Below are positions 1 through 11,094 of a DNA stretch of 64,000 bases, one piece after another; position 1 is the first letter of the stretch; every line of letters begins with the position of its first letter. This stretch comes from Vandiemenella viatica (Eukaryota; Arthropoda; Insecta; Orthoptera; Morabidae). The notes below the pieces were generated by a model. The model saw only the letters and a list, made by a program, of their open reading frames with translations, was not told the DNA's origin and searched no databases. The stretch is taken from contig CM061919.1 of assembly GCA_031002005.1 (NCBI GenBank), positions 223,632,739 to 223,696,738 on the forward strand, in the 5' to 3' direction. The position numbers and the translations under genes are program-made.

Positions 1-22
1 GATTCCTTCCAGTTTATAAGAT

Positions 23-708
23 TGTTGGTGGTTTAATTAATACGATAATTAATCAGTCCATCACAAAGTTCAATTTAACATTTGTTTTATTTGCATAGAA
101 AGACGACGTCAACGATACTGGTTACATGCATTCATACAATTCAGAGGTTGCATACAACACTTCTTCCACAGATAATACAGTTCCCGGCCGTGGCACACTG
201 AGTTGGTGAAAAACTTTTCCGAAAAACTAACTACTCCTCTGTCTTGGATCATCGCTTTATATAAACTCCACCTAAATTTCTAGAACACTTCAAAAGCTTC
301 CGACAGATATTTCTCGAACATTAACAATACTTAAACAATTGAAACATATTAAAAACAATCAGAATTAATACATAATCATTTACAATCAATAAAAAATAGC
401 CAGAAATGATAATTAAAGATACTTAAACATAAAATTATTCACAGAAATCATTTTAAACTGTCGTTAATTGTCATTTAAACATTGTAACTTGCATTAATAC
501 TTGGAATTACCAACATTTAAGCAATTCTCTTGCACAATTCTGTTCTTAAACATATTACATGGCCTTTAAAATAAACTAATTCTATATACATTGATTAACA
601 GGAAATTGTAAAACAAACCTACCAGATCATATTCAAACAAACTCTAGCTTACTACAATTGCTTCATAAAATACAATTCCATTTAATTTTTGGTTTGAGGG
701 CTGTTACA
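23..708 (-). repeat. LTR-like dispersed repeat, copy 1
   Basis: This AT-rich segment matches 58844-59525 in the same orientation over nearly its whole length. Read on the minus strand it begins TGTAACAGCC and ends AACA, the TG...CA form of an LTR. No reading frame is present. The flanking tetranucleotides (AGAT left, AGTT right) are only a partial match, so a target duplication is not proven. Similarity to the partner seems to continue a few bases left of position 23, so the real boundary may lie beyond the window. It may be a solo LTR or one LTR of an element whose body is outside the window. Confidence 0.6.
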
Positions 709-1869
709 AGTTCCTTACATCCAGTTCCTTCCCATCTTTAACGACGTCGACAAGGCGTAAAGGCATAAGGAAGAAAGGAAGAACCAACTTTTTGGACATA
801 GATTGAAGATCTAGCTATTATATACTGATATCATCCTTGTAGCTCCAATTTAGGTTCAAACTCAAAAGAAATTCTTCAGTTTTTGTAGAGTGAATCCTTG
901 CAGTCAATCAAAAGTCAGGTTCGTATTTCAACCAAATCGGGTCACACAGTCATCATCTGTGACCATAAAAAGTTTTTTTTGTCCTTAAAAACACGTTTTG
1001 TGTTGCTATTAGAGACTCAGTGTAATGTATTTTTGGTTTGAATCGACCGTATCTATGTATTACTGCTCTGTATTGTACTAGCTTCGTGGCACGGGAACTA
1101 TTCTAGATCTAAATACGATAATCGACATAATAGCTAGTTTTATATGTAGAATAAATGGTAGGGTGTATCAACGAGGATTTAAACTACCATGTTTGTAAAT
1201 CCTGGTTTCTATGGCGGCTTTTACATGCGCATAATATCAAGTACTCCCTGTCAATGTAATTCGACTTTAAACTGTAAGACCTCTTTATCGTGTCAGGTTA
1301 GGCGGTCGTACAAAGCTTTACATTTTAGTGTTCAAAGAGCGTAGACTCAGTTTATCTGGCTCCCCGCTATCATTCAGTTACATAATGATGAAACCACCAA
1401 AATTTGCCTCCCAGTGATGCCGTGCGCCTATTCTACTTTCATTTAACGCTTAAAACATGTCATTATATAAAAGACGCAGTTAAACTTGAGAGTGCGATTA
1501 AGTGTGGGCTGCTAACTTCGCGGTCCCTGTGGGCTGCTCTCATTTTAGCTGACGAGGCGGCGTTCCGCGAGTTGGACACGCCCAATGAGCTCTGGCGGAC
1601 TCGTCAAGTTCACAAACTTGCTTCCTCTCCGAACAAAGTTTGCGCTCTTTTTCGCCATTAAATCTTGCAGAAATGTTTCCAGGGCTTTCGGCGTGGACTG
1701 TTACATTTCTGAGAGGTTTCCAGCTAAGCAGCTAGCGGTGGGCACTGCTTCTTTATAGTCTACCGGACAATGTCTATACACCATCTGCGTGCTGTGTTAT
1801 TCAGTATTATCGAAAAGGAACAAACCAAACACGGAGGCGTTACAGTTTTAATTCTTACTTGTACCACTT
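709..1869. other. No recognised feature
   Basis: AT-rich sequence. Positions 711-780 contain a short stretch (GACAAGGCGTAAAG) that resembles the 3' part of the SINE family seen at 7.9-8.15 kb, so a decayed SINE tail is possible. The 85-codon frame at 1404-1661 has no family resemblance that I can see. Confidence 0.3.
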
Positions 1870-2665
1870 CCTTTTTTTTTTTTTTTGCTGTCATCAGTCT
1901 CTCGACTGGTTTGCTGCATTCCTCCATCCCTTCCTATCTTATGCTAACCTTTTCAACTCAACATGCCCCTTACAACCCACGTCTTCAATTGTCTCCTTCA
2001 TATATCTTGAGCTAACCTTTTCATCTCAACATACCCCTTACAACCAACGTCTTCACTTATCTCCTTCATATATTCTACTGTCTTCCTCCGAAATTCTTAA
2101 TTTCGACTGTTCCCTCCACTAACAAGTTAACCAATCCCGCACGTCTCAAAATATAACTTACCATCCTGTATCTTCTTTCCGTAAGACTCTTCCACAAATT
2201 TCTTTCCACACTTATCATTTCCAAAACTAGTTTTATAGTACTTTATCTGTCCACTTAATTTTCAGCGTCCTTCTATAGCACCACATTTCAAATGCTTCGA
2301 TTTTCCTTCTTTCTGGTATTCCTAAACTCCATGCTTCACTGCCATAAAGTGCTGTGCTCCATACATAGAGTTTTAAAAAGTTCTTTCTGAGTCCTAGATC
2401 AATATTTTTTTATTTTTTAAAAAAAGTTGTCTCTTTTTCACGAAAGCTAATTTTGCTAGTGCTCTCCTGCTTTTAACATCATTCCTGCGTCGACCATCGG
2501 TTGTAATTTTAATTCCTAAGTAGTAACGTTCACTAAGTTCTTCTATCGCACACGGCCCTATTTTCATATTTAATCTACTATTATTGGTATCATTTTTACC
2601 ACATTTAATCAATTTTGTCTTGCTTTGGTTTATATTTAGTCCAATTATCACTGTTTCTTTAAAAA
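1870..2665 (-). pseudogene. 5'-truncated non-LTR (LINE) retrotransposon, RT C-terminal part and 3' end
   Basis: The minus strand encodes the end of a LINE reverse transcriptase. Visible blocks are GLNINQSKTK and a YLGIKITTDGRRRNDVKSR thumb-like segment (within 2394-2650). These are followed by a frame-broken C-terminal region and a 3' UTR ending in a T run (1870-1885 on the plus strand), which is the poly(A) tail. The 3' UTR segment with CGACTGGTTTG recurs at 45172 and, inverted, at 8597. Similarity to the 45-kb copy stops near 2665, so this copy is 5'-truncated, as is usual for LINEs. The first 33 or so codons of the open frame that starts at 2771 are not LINE-like. Clade not assigned. Confidence 0.75.
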
Positions 2666-4839
2666 GTAATTGAACTGTGGCCGAGTGGTTATTGATTGAA
2701 TGTCTATCTGGCATGATACGACTAACCTGACCGATATAGACTTCTTCTTGATGTCTCTTCACTGTCTGCATGATGCTCTTCTGTCGCTGACACCTGGTAA
2801 TCCTTAATTGTGCAGAATTACCAAACTGCGTAGACGATTAGCTGCTGAAGGCAATCAAAATCTGTTAAAGATGTTGTATGTTGAAAATAGGCTGCGTTGA
2901 GTTCTTCGTGACTACAGCGTTGTTGGTCTGATACGGATTAGAAGGTTTTGCGTAACCTAACGAAAACCGTTGTTACTAGTAAAGGTCCGGTTTATTGCAG
3001 TATATTACAAACTGACAAGCGCACAACACTGAACGTAACTACTGCTCCACGCAATGCTATTAGTTGTTACTTATGTTGGATGGTTCTTGCCGAAACGATG
3101 TAACAAAAGCGCGTTGACATACTGTGTGTGCACTGCACGAGCTCGCTTGCGACTGCTGCTAGAGGCGAGACGGACCACTGGCGGCACTGCTGACCTGTCA
3201 CCACGCCACACCCTCATGTTCGCCTCTGAGCGTCGCCTTGCTGCACAGCTAAATTCACTAGCATTACTAAAAAATATTGCAAGGATTTATTGCACCCCTT
3301 CCAGAAATAAAGAAGAATTTTGGAGCGATTTTAATGTAGGGACATTCTAAATAGTTAGACATAGGTGACAACAGCAATATTATGCATTTGGCTTCCTCCC
3401 ACCAAGCTGTCAGGTGGCTACGTGCGTGGCCTCTATTAGTCAGTTTTTGTTTTCCAAGACATTTCACATTTTGAAGCTAATGACAGCGGTGACATCTTAG
3501 CTTATCTACTATATAATTTCGTTGGTTCACTCCGCTCTCATCTCGATAGCTATAGGCTGGAGCTGACGTCACCGAACGCCCGGCATTCGTTGGCAAATTA
3601 ACAGCGGCCAGAAACTGTCCTAGAAATTTGAGGTTATGACCGATATTTAATATCTGATCTACTGCAAAGAAATAAATTGTCAGAATGCTCTCATCAAGTT
3701 TTCTTTTCGTAGCATTTAGTTTTAAATTAAATACGTCAATTCAATTAAAAACTGACGGTAGAACTTTACGTCTGAAAACACGTGGCATAAAATTATTCTT
3801 TACGATTCAATAAAGTACTTCTGTCTTTACAATTTTTCAGTCACTACTGTTATACTGCTAGCCCACTTTAGGTATTTACATTTGACGACCGGTTTGAGGT
3901 TACATCAGGCTAGATGTTAAGGCTAATAAAAGTAAAAACGTGTGTAATTCTTTTGTCTTTTCTTTGTTCTCTATGTTGGTTGCTCTTTCACTGCAGTTGC
4001 GTCATTACGTTATTTACTCTACCATCTTTAGGTATTTAGCGAGATGGTGTTTAATAATACTATTATTATTTCTAGGTACATTCAAACTTCAAATTTTTCA
4101 GAGGGCTTTAGGACAAATCACAGGTCAACATCGTCAGCCTGTGATGATCTTTAACCCTAAAAACCTCAAATATTCTAGTTCCATGACAATACTCAACACT
4201 CCGTCACTAGCTTACATTACTTTAGAAATAAAGAAGAATGGGCTTAGAAAAATAGGAATAAGATTCCAGATATGCTTTGCTATTATGTTAACACTGCACT
4301 GTTGTCTATCCACATAAACATGACGAATGCGTATCTCATGGTTTTAACTTTTAATGCAATCAAGCCGCTGCATGCTTGGGTTGCCTTTAGGAAGCTATGA
4401 AAAACCGAAATCTGGTGGCCGGAACTAGGCTAGAACCGACGTACCCCAGAATTCACTCTTAGGATGTAGGAAATGATGACTTCTGCTCTAAAATCTTGCT
4501 GAGTATTTTTCTTTCTTTGGGAGTACAAGCACCCAATGGCTTCCTCTTCTTTGTAAACTCTACCTGCAGCTCTAAGAAGATCACAAGCTCTCCTAAAGAT
4601 CTATCTGGAAAAGCATCCTGAAATACCCTCAGTTGTGCGTACATCGAGACATGACACAAGCAAAACAGCAACGCTTGAAAGCAAGGAAACCGACGTGGAG
4701 AACAGCAATCAACCTCAACAATCTGTGGATAACTGAATGGAGGAGTCATCGGTAATCAATACACATCTACTTGAAAACTCCTCAGTGCTGTTACAACTCA
4801 AAATCATCAAACGGGTTAGAACTGGATAAGACTGGATTA
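2666..4839. other. No clear gene; possible SINE scrap
   Basis: Mixed sequence with a more GC-rich patch at 3120-3250. Positions about 4375-4440 (GAAAAACCGAAATCTGGTGG) resemble the inverted body of the tRNA-derived SINE family but are too decayed to bound. Short frames such as 3940-4317 (+) and 4459-4749 (-) show no recognisable domain. Confidence 0.3.
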
Positions 4840-5834
4840 TATACAACACAAAAAGTTGGAAATATGCATGAAAAATTATTAAAATATGCATGAAAAGTGT
4901 AAAAATATGCAACATTATATAATATAAAAATAGTAATTTTTATATTTTTTAATTTCAAAATCGATTGCAATAAGGAAGGGGTTGAATAACATGTTTATAA
5001 ATTCGATAATTAACAATTATTTAAATTTTTTGTTTACTTTTGTAAACGTAACCAATCAGTTACTGCTCCAAATATTCAATAGTAAGATTGTTTCTTCGAT
5101 CGCTCTAAATATTTTTATAAGTGGATATGGACCATTCCACATTCACTGATGTAACTGGGCAGTATTTGAAACTGGGTGCCGTGTTAGGAGTCATTGTTTC
5201 TGGAAAAAGTTTACCCGTCCTATTACTAAAACTATTAATTTGATACAAAGGTTGAAAACCTGGTTTATTGTTCAAAATATTTTCAAACTTCACTTAAAGT
5301 TTACACAGGAATATCTCTGGTATTTAGGATTTTATTCATTCATTGTATAGATTCAGTCAACGTCAAACCTTGAGATTCAAGCTTTTTAATACTCGCAAGA
5401 ATGTGGTAAAAACGAATGCTAAACACAGCTACGGTTTTAATACTAGAATTGTTAAATGCTTCCTTGTACTGACAAACTGTCACAGCCTCTCCACTATCAA
5501 AGTCGTTTACTACACCTTTAATGGCCTCCAAATGTTCATTGTAAAACAGTACAGCTTCAAACCACGTCGCCCATCGAGTTAACCACTGGTTCCGGAGGTA
5601 AAGGCACATTTGAAATTTTTTTAATAGTCATTATTACGAGAACGTGCCTTGACAAACGCTTTGTTTGTTGATGAAATCAGTTTATTTACATTCCCAAACG
5701 TGGGTCGTGGTTCTATATAGCGAAAATATGCATCACCACTAGGTTTTTAGTTAAAGTATGCAATAACCAGTGAAAATGGGCTTAATATGCAATTGCACAT
5801 GCAATATGCAAATGCATATATTACGGTCTCTACT
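4840..5834 (-). mobile_element. Decayed hAT-type transposon with ATATGCA-rich ends
   Basis: Both ends carry clusters of the motif ATATGCA (about 4861-4912 and 5727-5822), which look like subterminal transposase-binding repeats. The interior encodes minus-strand transposase remnants. The right end is probably near CGGTCTCTA (about 5834). The left end is not sharply defined and I found no target duplication. The interpretation rests on the internal protein match together with the paired terminal motif clusters. Confidence 0.55.
5105..5609 (-). pseudogene. hAT-like transposase remnant (C-terminal half)
   Basis: Two minus-strand frames, 5609-5340 and 5293-5105, lie in different phases about 46 bases apart. 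The upstream one has a TRWATWFEAV block followed by a helical segment. The downstream one has KYCPVTSVNVEWSISTYKN, which resembles the hAT C-terminal dimerisation motif (usually xPVTSxxVERSFS) with E-R changed to E-W. The order and spacing fit the end of a hAT transposase. The phase change and the missing N-terminal half make it non-functional. The assignment is from remembered family motifs, without a database search. Confidence 0.6.
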
Positions 5835-6489
5835 TATTACGTAAGTGGGAATGGGTCAGTTCTGCAAATGGTGACTGTGGAGGCACCTTTCAGTCAATCC
5901 ACCACATCGTTTCTGAATGTCCTATTCGAGTTTACAATCGAACAATAATGGATACACACCATGCATCGATCAAGGCAATTGAATGAATCAAAGCGCAATG
6001 TCCGTAGATATAAGATTATATGAGCTTGTGATATCCACATTTGTCCACACCTTTCGCATATCTTGTAAAAAATTTGTACATTCATCATACGATAAATAAT
6101 AAATCAGTTCTTCTGCTTCCCTTATAATTCCTCAAGATTATTTACTATGTCATCTAATTCTAATTTTTAGTTGTATTCATTTTGGATGAGTTTATAAGCC
6201 TGTTCTTTCCTTAATATTCGAAACTGCAGAACGCTAGTCTCGTAATAAAGTAAGGGTTCAGGTGACACGCATACAATTCAGCGGGCGTTGGAAAATTGCG
6301 TGACTATTCCGCTGACAGAGCTGGAAATACGCGTGGCGTGGAGCTTAGCAGCGCTCGCGGCAGTCGTGAAGATGTTTATCGGGGAGTATTCGTGTGAGGC
6401 CGAGTGCAGTACTAACTCAGAGCGACATTTACGGCGAAGAATTCCACACAATTTTGGAATGACGCGTCTTCTTTCACGTTAGTCAATCC
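5835..6489. other. No recognised feature
   Basis: Unassigned sequence. The part at 6280-6430 is richer in CpG than its surroundings and includes a 64-codon frame (6288-6482, +) that I do not recognise. Confidence 0.3.
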
Positions 6490-6765
6490 TTGGATTGGTC
6501 TGCGGCGATTCTCCATTCAGCTCTATTCGCTACCCTCCTCTTCGTATCGACAGATCTCTTGCAGCCAACATCTGCCATTACCTGCTGGATCTATTTTAAC
6601 CGTTGTCTTCCTCGGTATCTCTTTCCTTCTACAATTCCTTCCAGTATTGTTTTCACTTAGCTCTTATACCTTGAGATATGTCCAATTAATATTGCCCTCC
6701 GCCTTTTTATACTCTTCCGTATGTGTGCACCTTTTTTTGCTGTACTCAATGCGCCGATCTGTGAA
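6490..6765 (-). pseudogene. LINE ORF2 C-terminal fragment
   Basis: Read on the minus strand, shifted frames give RRAILIGHISR, then ILEGIVEGKRYRGRQRLK, then NRAEWRIAADQS. This is the basic RGR tail typical of LINE polyproteins after the RT domain. Several frame breaks and a stop make it a pseudogene. It is a different lineage from the fragment at 1870-2665. Confidence 0.5.
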
Positions 6766-6788
6766 GATCTACGTTCATGACTGATTAT

Positions 6789-7165
6789 GGGAGCGTCCGT
6801 AAACCACGTAGCTCCATTTTGGTCTCCTGTGAACCACCCTCTTCCACCCCCCCCCCCCTTCCCTGCGTGACTCGTAGTTTTTTTGCCCTATTGATTCGAG
6901 AAGACATTTTGTGCTGTTTTCTCTTGTCCGACTGTTGTAAACTACATACAGATATAATTAAATGACGGGAATAAATATTTACAAGCTGTTGTGGGTTCTG
7001 TACCTTACTGCATGTTAACTGTGACAACTAACATGAATGAAAAGCTACTTGACTTGGCGTGGCACCACCCCTCTGCCCACGTAGCCCAGCGTTTCTTTCT
7101 AGTTTCTACTCAACCTTCCCCCTCTCACCCACTTAGACCGAGCCACGCAGTTTATGGACTTTCCC
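6789..7165. mobile_element. Harbinger-like MITE, family H1, copy 1
   Basis: The ends match as inverted repeats: GGGAGCGTCCGTAAACCACG at the left, and TTTATGGACTTTCCC at the right (reverse complement GGGAAAGTCCATAAA). Copies at 28768-29136 and 40953-41291 share the same ends and interior. Those two have perfect 3-bp TWA duplications (TAA, TTA), as known for PIF/Harbinger. Here the flanks are TAT and TTA, so one side has mutated. A 12-base C run lies at 6847-6858. There is no coding capacity, so mobilisation would need a transposase from elsewhere. Confidence 0.7.
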
Positions 7166-7225
7166 TTATGAAATAGGGCATATTCCATCGTCTGTAGCAA
7201 GACCCCAAATGGTAGTTCGGCCGCC

Positions 7226-7227
<2 letters not shown>

Positions 7228-7273
<46 letters not shown>

Positions 7274-7501
7274 CTGCTTAACGTGTCTCTAACAGCGAGG
7301 TCTTTAGAGACGGGAAAGGATGGGGGGCAAGGGATGGGAAGGAATTCGCCCATGGCTTTTTGAAGGAAGCATCCCGGCATTTGCCTGGAGTGATTTGGGA
7401 AACCATGAAAAACCCAAATGTGGATGTCCGGACGGGGATTCGAACCACCGTCCTCCCGAATGCGAGGCCAGAACGCTAGCCTTTACACCACCACACTCGG
7501 T
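7228..7501 (-). mobile_element. tRNA-derived SINE (family S1), full-length, long tail
   Basis: The head is at the right. Read on the minus strand it has an A-box-like TGGTGTAAAGGCTAGCG and a B box GGTTCGAATCC, followed by the conserved body (CAAATGCCGGGATGCTTCC). It ends in a tail of 44 A residues (plus-strand T run 7228-7271). Target duplications GGCCGCCAG lie at 7219-7227 and 7502-7510. The long pure tail and clean duplication suggest a fairly recent LINE-assisted insertion. It is not a tRNA gene, because the cloverleaf does not close and a SINE body follows. Confidence 0.9.
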
Positions 7502-7934
7502 GGCCGCCAGTTGACAGAGTTCTGATTTGCCGCGCATGCGCCTGTGTCGATGCTACCATAACCTAACCCGATAATCCTACCGGGTATAGGGGACCAAGAA
7601 AATTACGTGGAATCAGAACCACGGAGCGTCCTAGCGTACTTCCCATGACAAAACAAAGCTTTGTCAGAGTTGGTCTGCTTTTAAGGCCGTAAAAAATCCA
7701 CCCGAGACAATTTTGGAATTGTGTAAGAATGTATGTTTTTGATACAAAATAAATAAATAAATTATTAAATGAACTAAAAAAGTGGAAATTAGGCCTCACG
7801 CAGCTAGGGTTCCGTACTCTGATGACCTTAACAGATATATTGTATGTGATAGATCAGATGGTAACCGCTTGGCATAAAAATCAATGCTTGAAATATTTTT
7901 AATTTTCAATCCACGACAGTTCTTTTCCAGGATT
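7502..7934. other. No recognised feature
   Basis: Unassigned sequence containing the right-hand duplication of the SINE at its start and a short AAATAAATAAATAAAT run near 7747. No reading frame that I recognise. Confidence 0.3.
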
Positions 7935-8150
7935 GATGGTTGAAATCTTATCTGTCCGGGAGGATGCTGGTTCGATCGTAAGTCCTGCTATCAGAATTTC
8001 GGTTTTCCATGGTTTTCCGAAATCAGTCTAGCTGAATGCTGGTATTGTTCCTTAAATAGACCATGGCTGAATTCCTTGCCGTTCATTGTTCTCAGTTCTC
8101 TTGCACCTCTAATGAACTCGGCGTTGACAAGGCGTAAAGTCTTCAGGAAA
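7935..8150 (+). mobile_element. Old, diverged S1-type SINE
   Basis: A decayed B box (CTGGTTCGATCG) is followed by TTCGGTTTTCCATGG, a GCTGAATGCTGG body segment and GGCTGAATTCCTTGCCG. It ends with GACAAGGCGTAAAGTCTTC and a short A run. It keeps the order of family S1 but with many substitutions and a variant 3' end also seen at 44990-45170. No target duplication is obvious. Confidence 0.6.
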
Positions 8151-8596
8151 AAAATCCGTGGGTCTTCAACGCCGCGCTACAGTCTTGCTGTTATTAGTAT
8201 CATTAATGCCGTGCAAATTTATTATAGGTAGAACTATCGAATGAACTAAGAGCACTTTCAGTAAACTAGTATTAACTCATGGCAAACATAATGCAAAAGT
8301 AAAAGAATTAATTGTTTTCTTGCAACCTAAAAAAACTGTTTTAGACGTAAGTACTTTAGTATTTGCTTTTTAAATGCAGGATACCACCGATATAGAGGAT
8401 ATATTTCTAGTTTCTAGCTAAAAGCTTTCTTTAGACTGGCCTGCTAAGAAAACTGTCTGATTTGACAACTTTTGAGGTTGCTCACGGTTTTGTTCTAACA
8501 GAGACAAACATTTAAAAAGATATTCTAAACCTCTATTTGATATTGTAATCCTCTATTCGACGATATGTAAATATTTATCCCCCTCACGTTAGGACA

Positions 8597-8675
8597 TTTT
8601 TTTGACCCACAAGATAGGAATGGTTGGAAAATTGCATCAAACCAGTCAAGAGCCTGATGAAAGCAAAAAAAAATA
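8597..8675 (+). repeat. LINE 3' UTR fragment
   Basis: The reverse complement of this piece matches the 3' UTR at 1883-1945 (shared CGACTGGTTTG/TTGACTGGTTTG and CATTCCTATCTT), so the LINE runs on the plus strand here. It ends in an A-rich tract (GCAAAAAAAAATATG). Only the extreme 3' end is present. Confidence 0.55.
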
Positions 8676-10481
8676 TGTCTGAAGAATATAGGTTTAGGTT
8701 TACGAAATTTTAAATGCGACATTCGGTTATGAGTAAACAAAACACACAACGTTTGAAAATTGTAAGTCCGAAACTTTTTTCGTTTGGAATCTAGAGTCAT
8801 GTTACAGACGAACAGACAACGGAACGACAGCAATAGAGCTCCTTTTCCGCCAAGAAATACATAAAGTTAAACAGAAATGATTTATTTCACTAGCGTTCCA
8901 GGAATGAAATGAAATATAAAACTAATTTAAGAAACCTCTGCTATTAGATTAGTATAGTATGAAAATTAGAGATGTGGGCCATCTGGAAGGAAAAAACTCT
9001 CTGACTTTACTATTCCACACAAGTCCCCAGAACGAATTACCCTTCTTAATGTTTGGTGAGGCCTACAGATTTTCTATACTTTGAGAACTACTTTTTGAAT
9101 AACGGGTTGAAGATCTTCCATTTAAACCAGTACAATGCTTGATGCTAAGACCCGCCAGTGTGGCTCGGTACGCTGAGGCGCCGCGCAGTGGATACGGGAG
9201 GTACAATGGCACCAGGCACGAGCCCGGGTCCCCGTGTACAGGCCGTCATAACTGCGGTTTTCGGTTGGTTTTCCGCAGCCACCGAGGTGAATACCGGGAC
9301 AGTCCACGATGTCCACCTCATAACCTACACATTTCACAAACTAAAAATAACACTTAGCAAAGCAGATCATAGTTACACATTTCGCAGACAGATGGCACTC
9401 TCTCCATTAACATGTAGTACGACCTGACAACAAGTATAAAATGCTTGGCATCAGCGAGAGCATGCGTCCGTAACACCAAAGCTGCAAATACAACCATGGA
9501 AATGATGAGTAGAAACTTGTCAAAGGCAGCCGACAGCTAGTGTTCGGAAAAAGGTGCTGAAGAAGAAGAGTGCTTAATGTTAAGCCTGTTACCATAAAAG
9601 GGTTGTTGAAGCTAGTCGTGTATTGTTCCCGAGCAGCCGTACAACTGAATGGGGAGCAGATCCTGGTTGTAATGCTTGTGTAACGGACTTAAAAGCGAAT
9701 TGCTCGGTATTAATGTAGATGCAAATGCGGCTCGCCTCGTGGTGGTGAATAACAACGGCGGGCTCCGATTCCACTTTGCAGACGGGGCTACCAACCTTCC
9801 CGCCTCATATGCATATCTCAACCCTCTTCACTCGTTGTCCATTTCCGTTCGCCGCCGGTTGTTTGGTCAATAAAACGAAACCGGATAGCGTTAAGGCACA
9901 ATAAAGTTTACTGCGGCTCCCGTCCGGACGCCGATGCGATTGTGGGAAGGACGCACGTAATGTACGGCGTATCGGTTTTATTGCGCCTCGGCTCTAAAAT
10001 TCTCACACACCCAACCGTAACGGGTCTCAGAGCCGGCAGAAGTTCTCAGTAGGCTCGGTAGCTGAGAGCTGCTATTTTCGCGATATCTATCCCCCAACCC
10101 GTATATGACAGAGTTAAAAATTTGTAGAACCACAGGGATCTGTACTGGGTCCATGATATTTTTACTAACTATTTGTCGTTAACTGTATCGTTGGAGCCGG
10201 TAGCAAAGCCGATTTTCAAACAAACTAATCGATAGCTCTTTGGATATGGTTTATTTTTATGTTAGTTTACATGAGGTTAGTGTGTGGTAGTTACAGATAT
10301 CCGAACATCTCTAAGAATATGGAGTTAGATTTTTTGTTTGAATATTAATACATGAATAGTTTTGGTGCATCTTTTTTATGACTGGAACAATTTGAGGTTT
10401 TGATCCTGTTAATATTAGAAAACTGCTTAATTTTCGGTAGTGTTACATATATATATTTTCTCAGGAGATATGCAATTCAAC
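8676..10481. other. No clear gene; CpG-rich island-like patches
   Basis: Positions 9140-9330 and 9640-10050 are clearly richer in CG dinucleotides than the surrounding AT-rich DNA. Within 9250-9310, a stretch with GGTTTTCGGTTGGTTTTCCG followed by AATACCGGGACAGT resembles the body of a tRNA-SINE and may be an old copy. The frames at 9158-9427 and 9676-9873 (+) have no recognisable domain. An unrecognised promoter or first exon cannot be excluded. Confidence 0.3.
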
Positions 10482-10688
10482 CAGTGGCGTATCTAGGTCA
10501 ACAAGGGCACCGGTGCAAAAAAATTATTTTGGGCCCTCAGGCCAGATTAGGCGACTTTTTTTTGGCTCTGCCAAGTTGCTAGTAGGGACACCCTGAGCTG
10601 AGCTTGGGGGCCATATAAGCTGAGCTTGGGGGCCCCCTGAGCGTGGGGGCCCAGGTGCACTGCACCGCCTATGGTAGCTACGTCCCTG
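10482..10688. mobile_element. hAT-type MITE, family M1, copy 1
   Basis: The 207-bp element begins CAGTGGCGTATCTAGG and ends GGTAGCTACGTCCCTG, whose reverse complement CAGGGACGTAGCTACC forms the inverted end. The flanking 8-mers AATTCAAC and AATTCGAC differ at one position, which fits an 8-bp hAT target duplication. The interior contains repeated GGGGGCCC-type blocks. Relatives are at 25098, 50731 and 53280. There is no coding capacity. Confidence 0.8.
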
Positions 10689-11094
10689 AATTCGACAAAT
10701 ATATTTTCAACCTGAAAATCTGAAGAGACATAAATGTTATACGATGTTTTGTATTGTCACGTGAAGTGACAAGTTCCTGAACATCTTGGTAGGGTAAAGC
10801 GTACCTCATAAGCTGTTTTGAAATCTTTCTGAGTGTAGTCGTTCGGTCAAAAAAACCTTACTTACCTATGCTCGCGTTATAGTCAGATGATTACTGTGAA
10901 TTACTGTAATGTATATATTAAATGCAGCATTGTGAATTCTAAAATGAAAGATAAAGGAAGGGAGAGTATGAAACTCGGTGTTGGCTTATTCAGACCTACT
11001 CTTCCGAAAGACACAATGGAGGCTGCAAGGCTTAACGTCCTCTTCCGACCGGATGAATCACAATCTACATTGTCGTATTTAGGATTGCAACAGT

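Noticed and set aside
9676..9873. 65-codon frame in a CpG-rich patch as a possible gene
   Set aside because: No recognisable domain, no splice context and no support from neighbours. Length is within chance.
10482..10688. GC-rich repeated GGGGGCCC blocks that looked like a minisatellite or CpG island
   Set aside because: Terminal inverted repeats, an 8-bp flank pair and dispersed copies show it is a hAT-type MITE.
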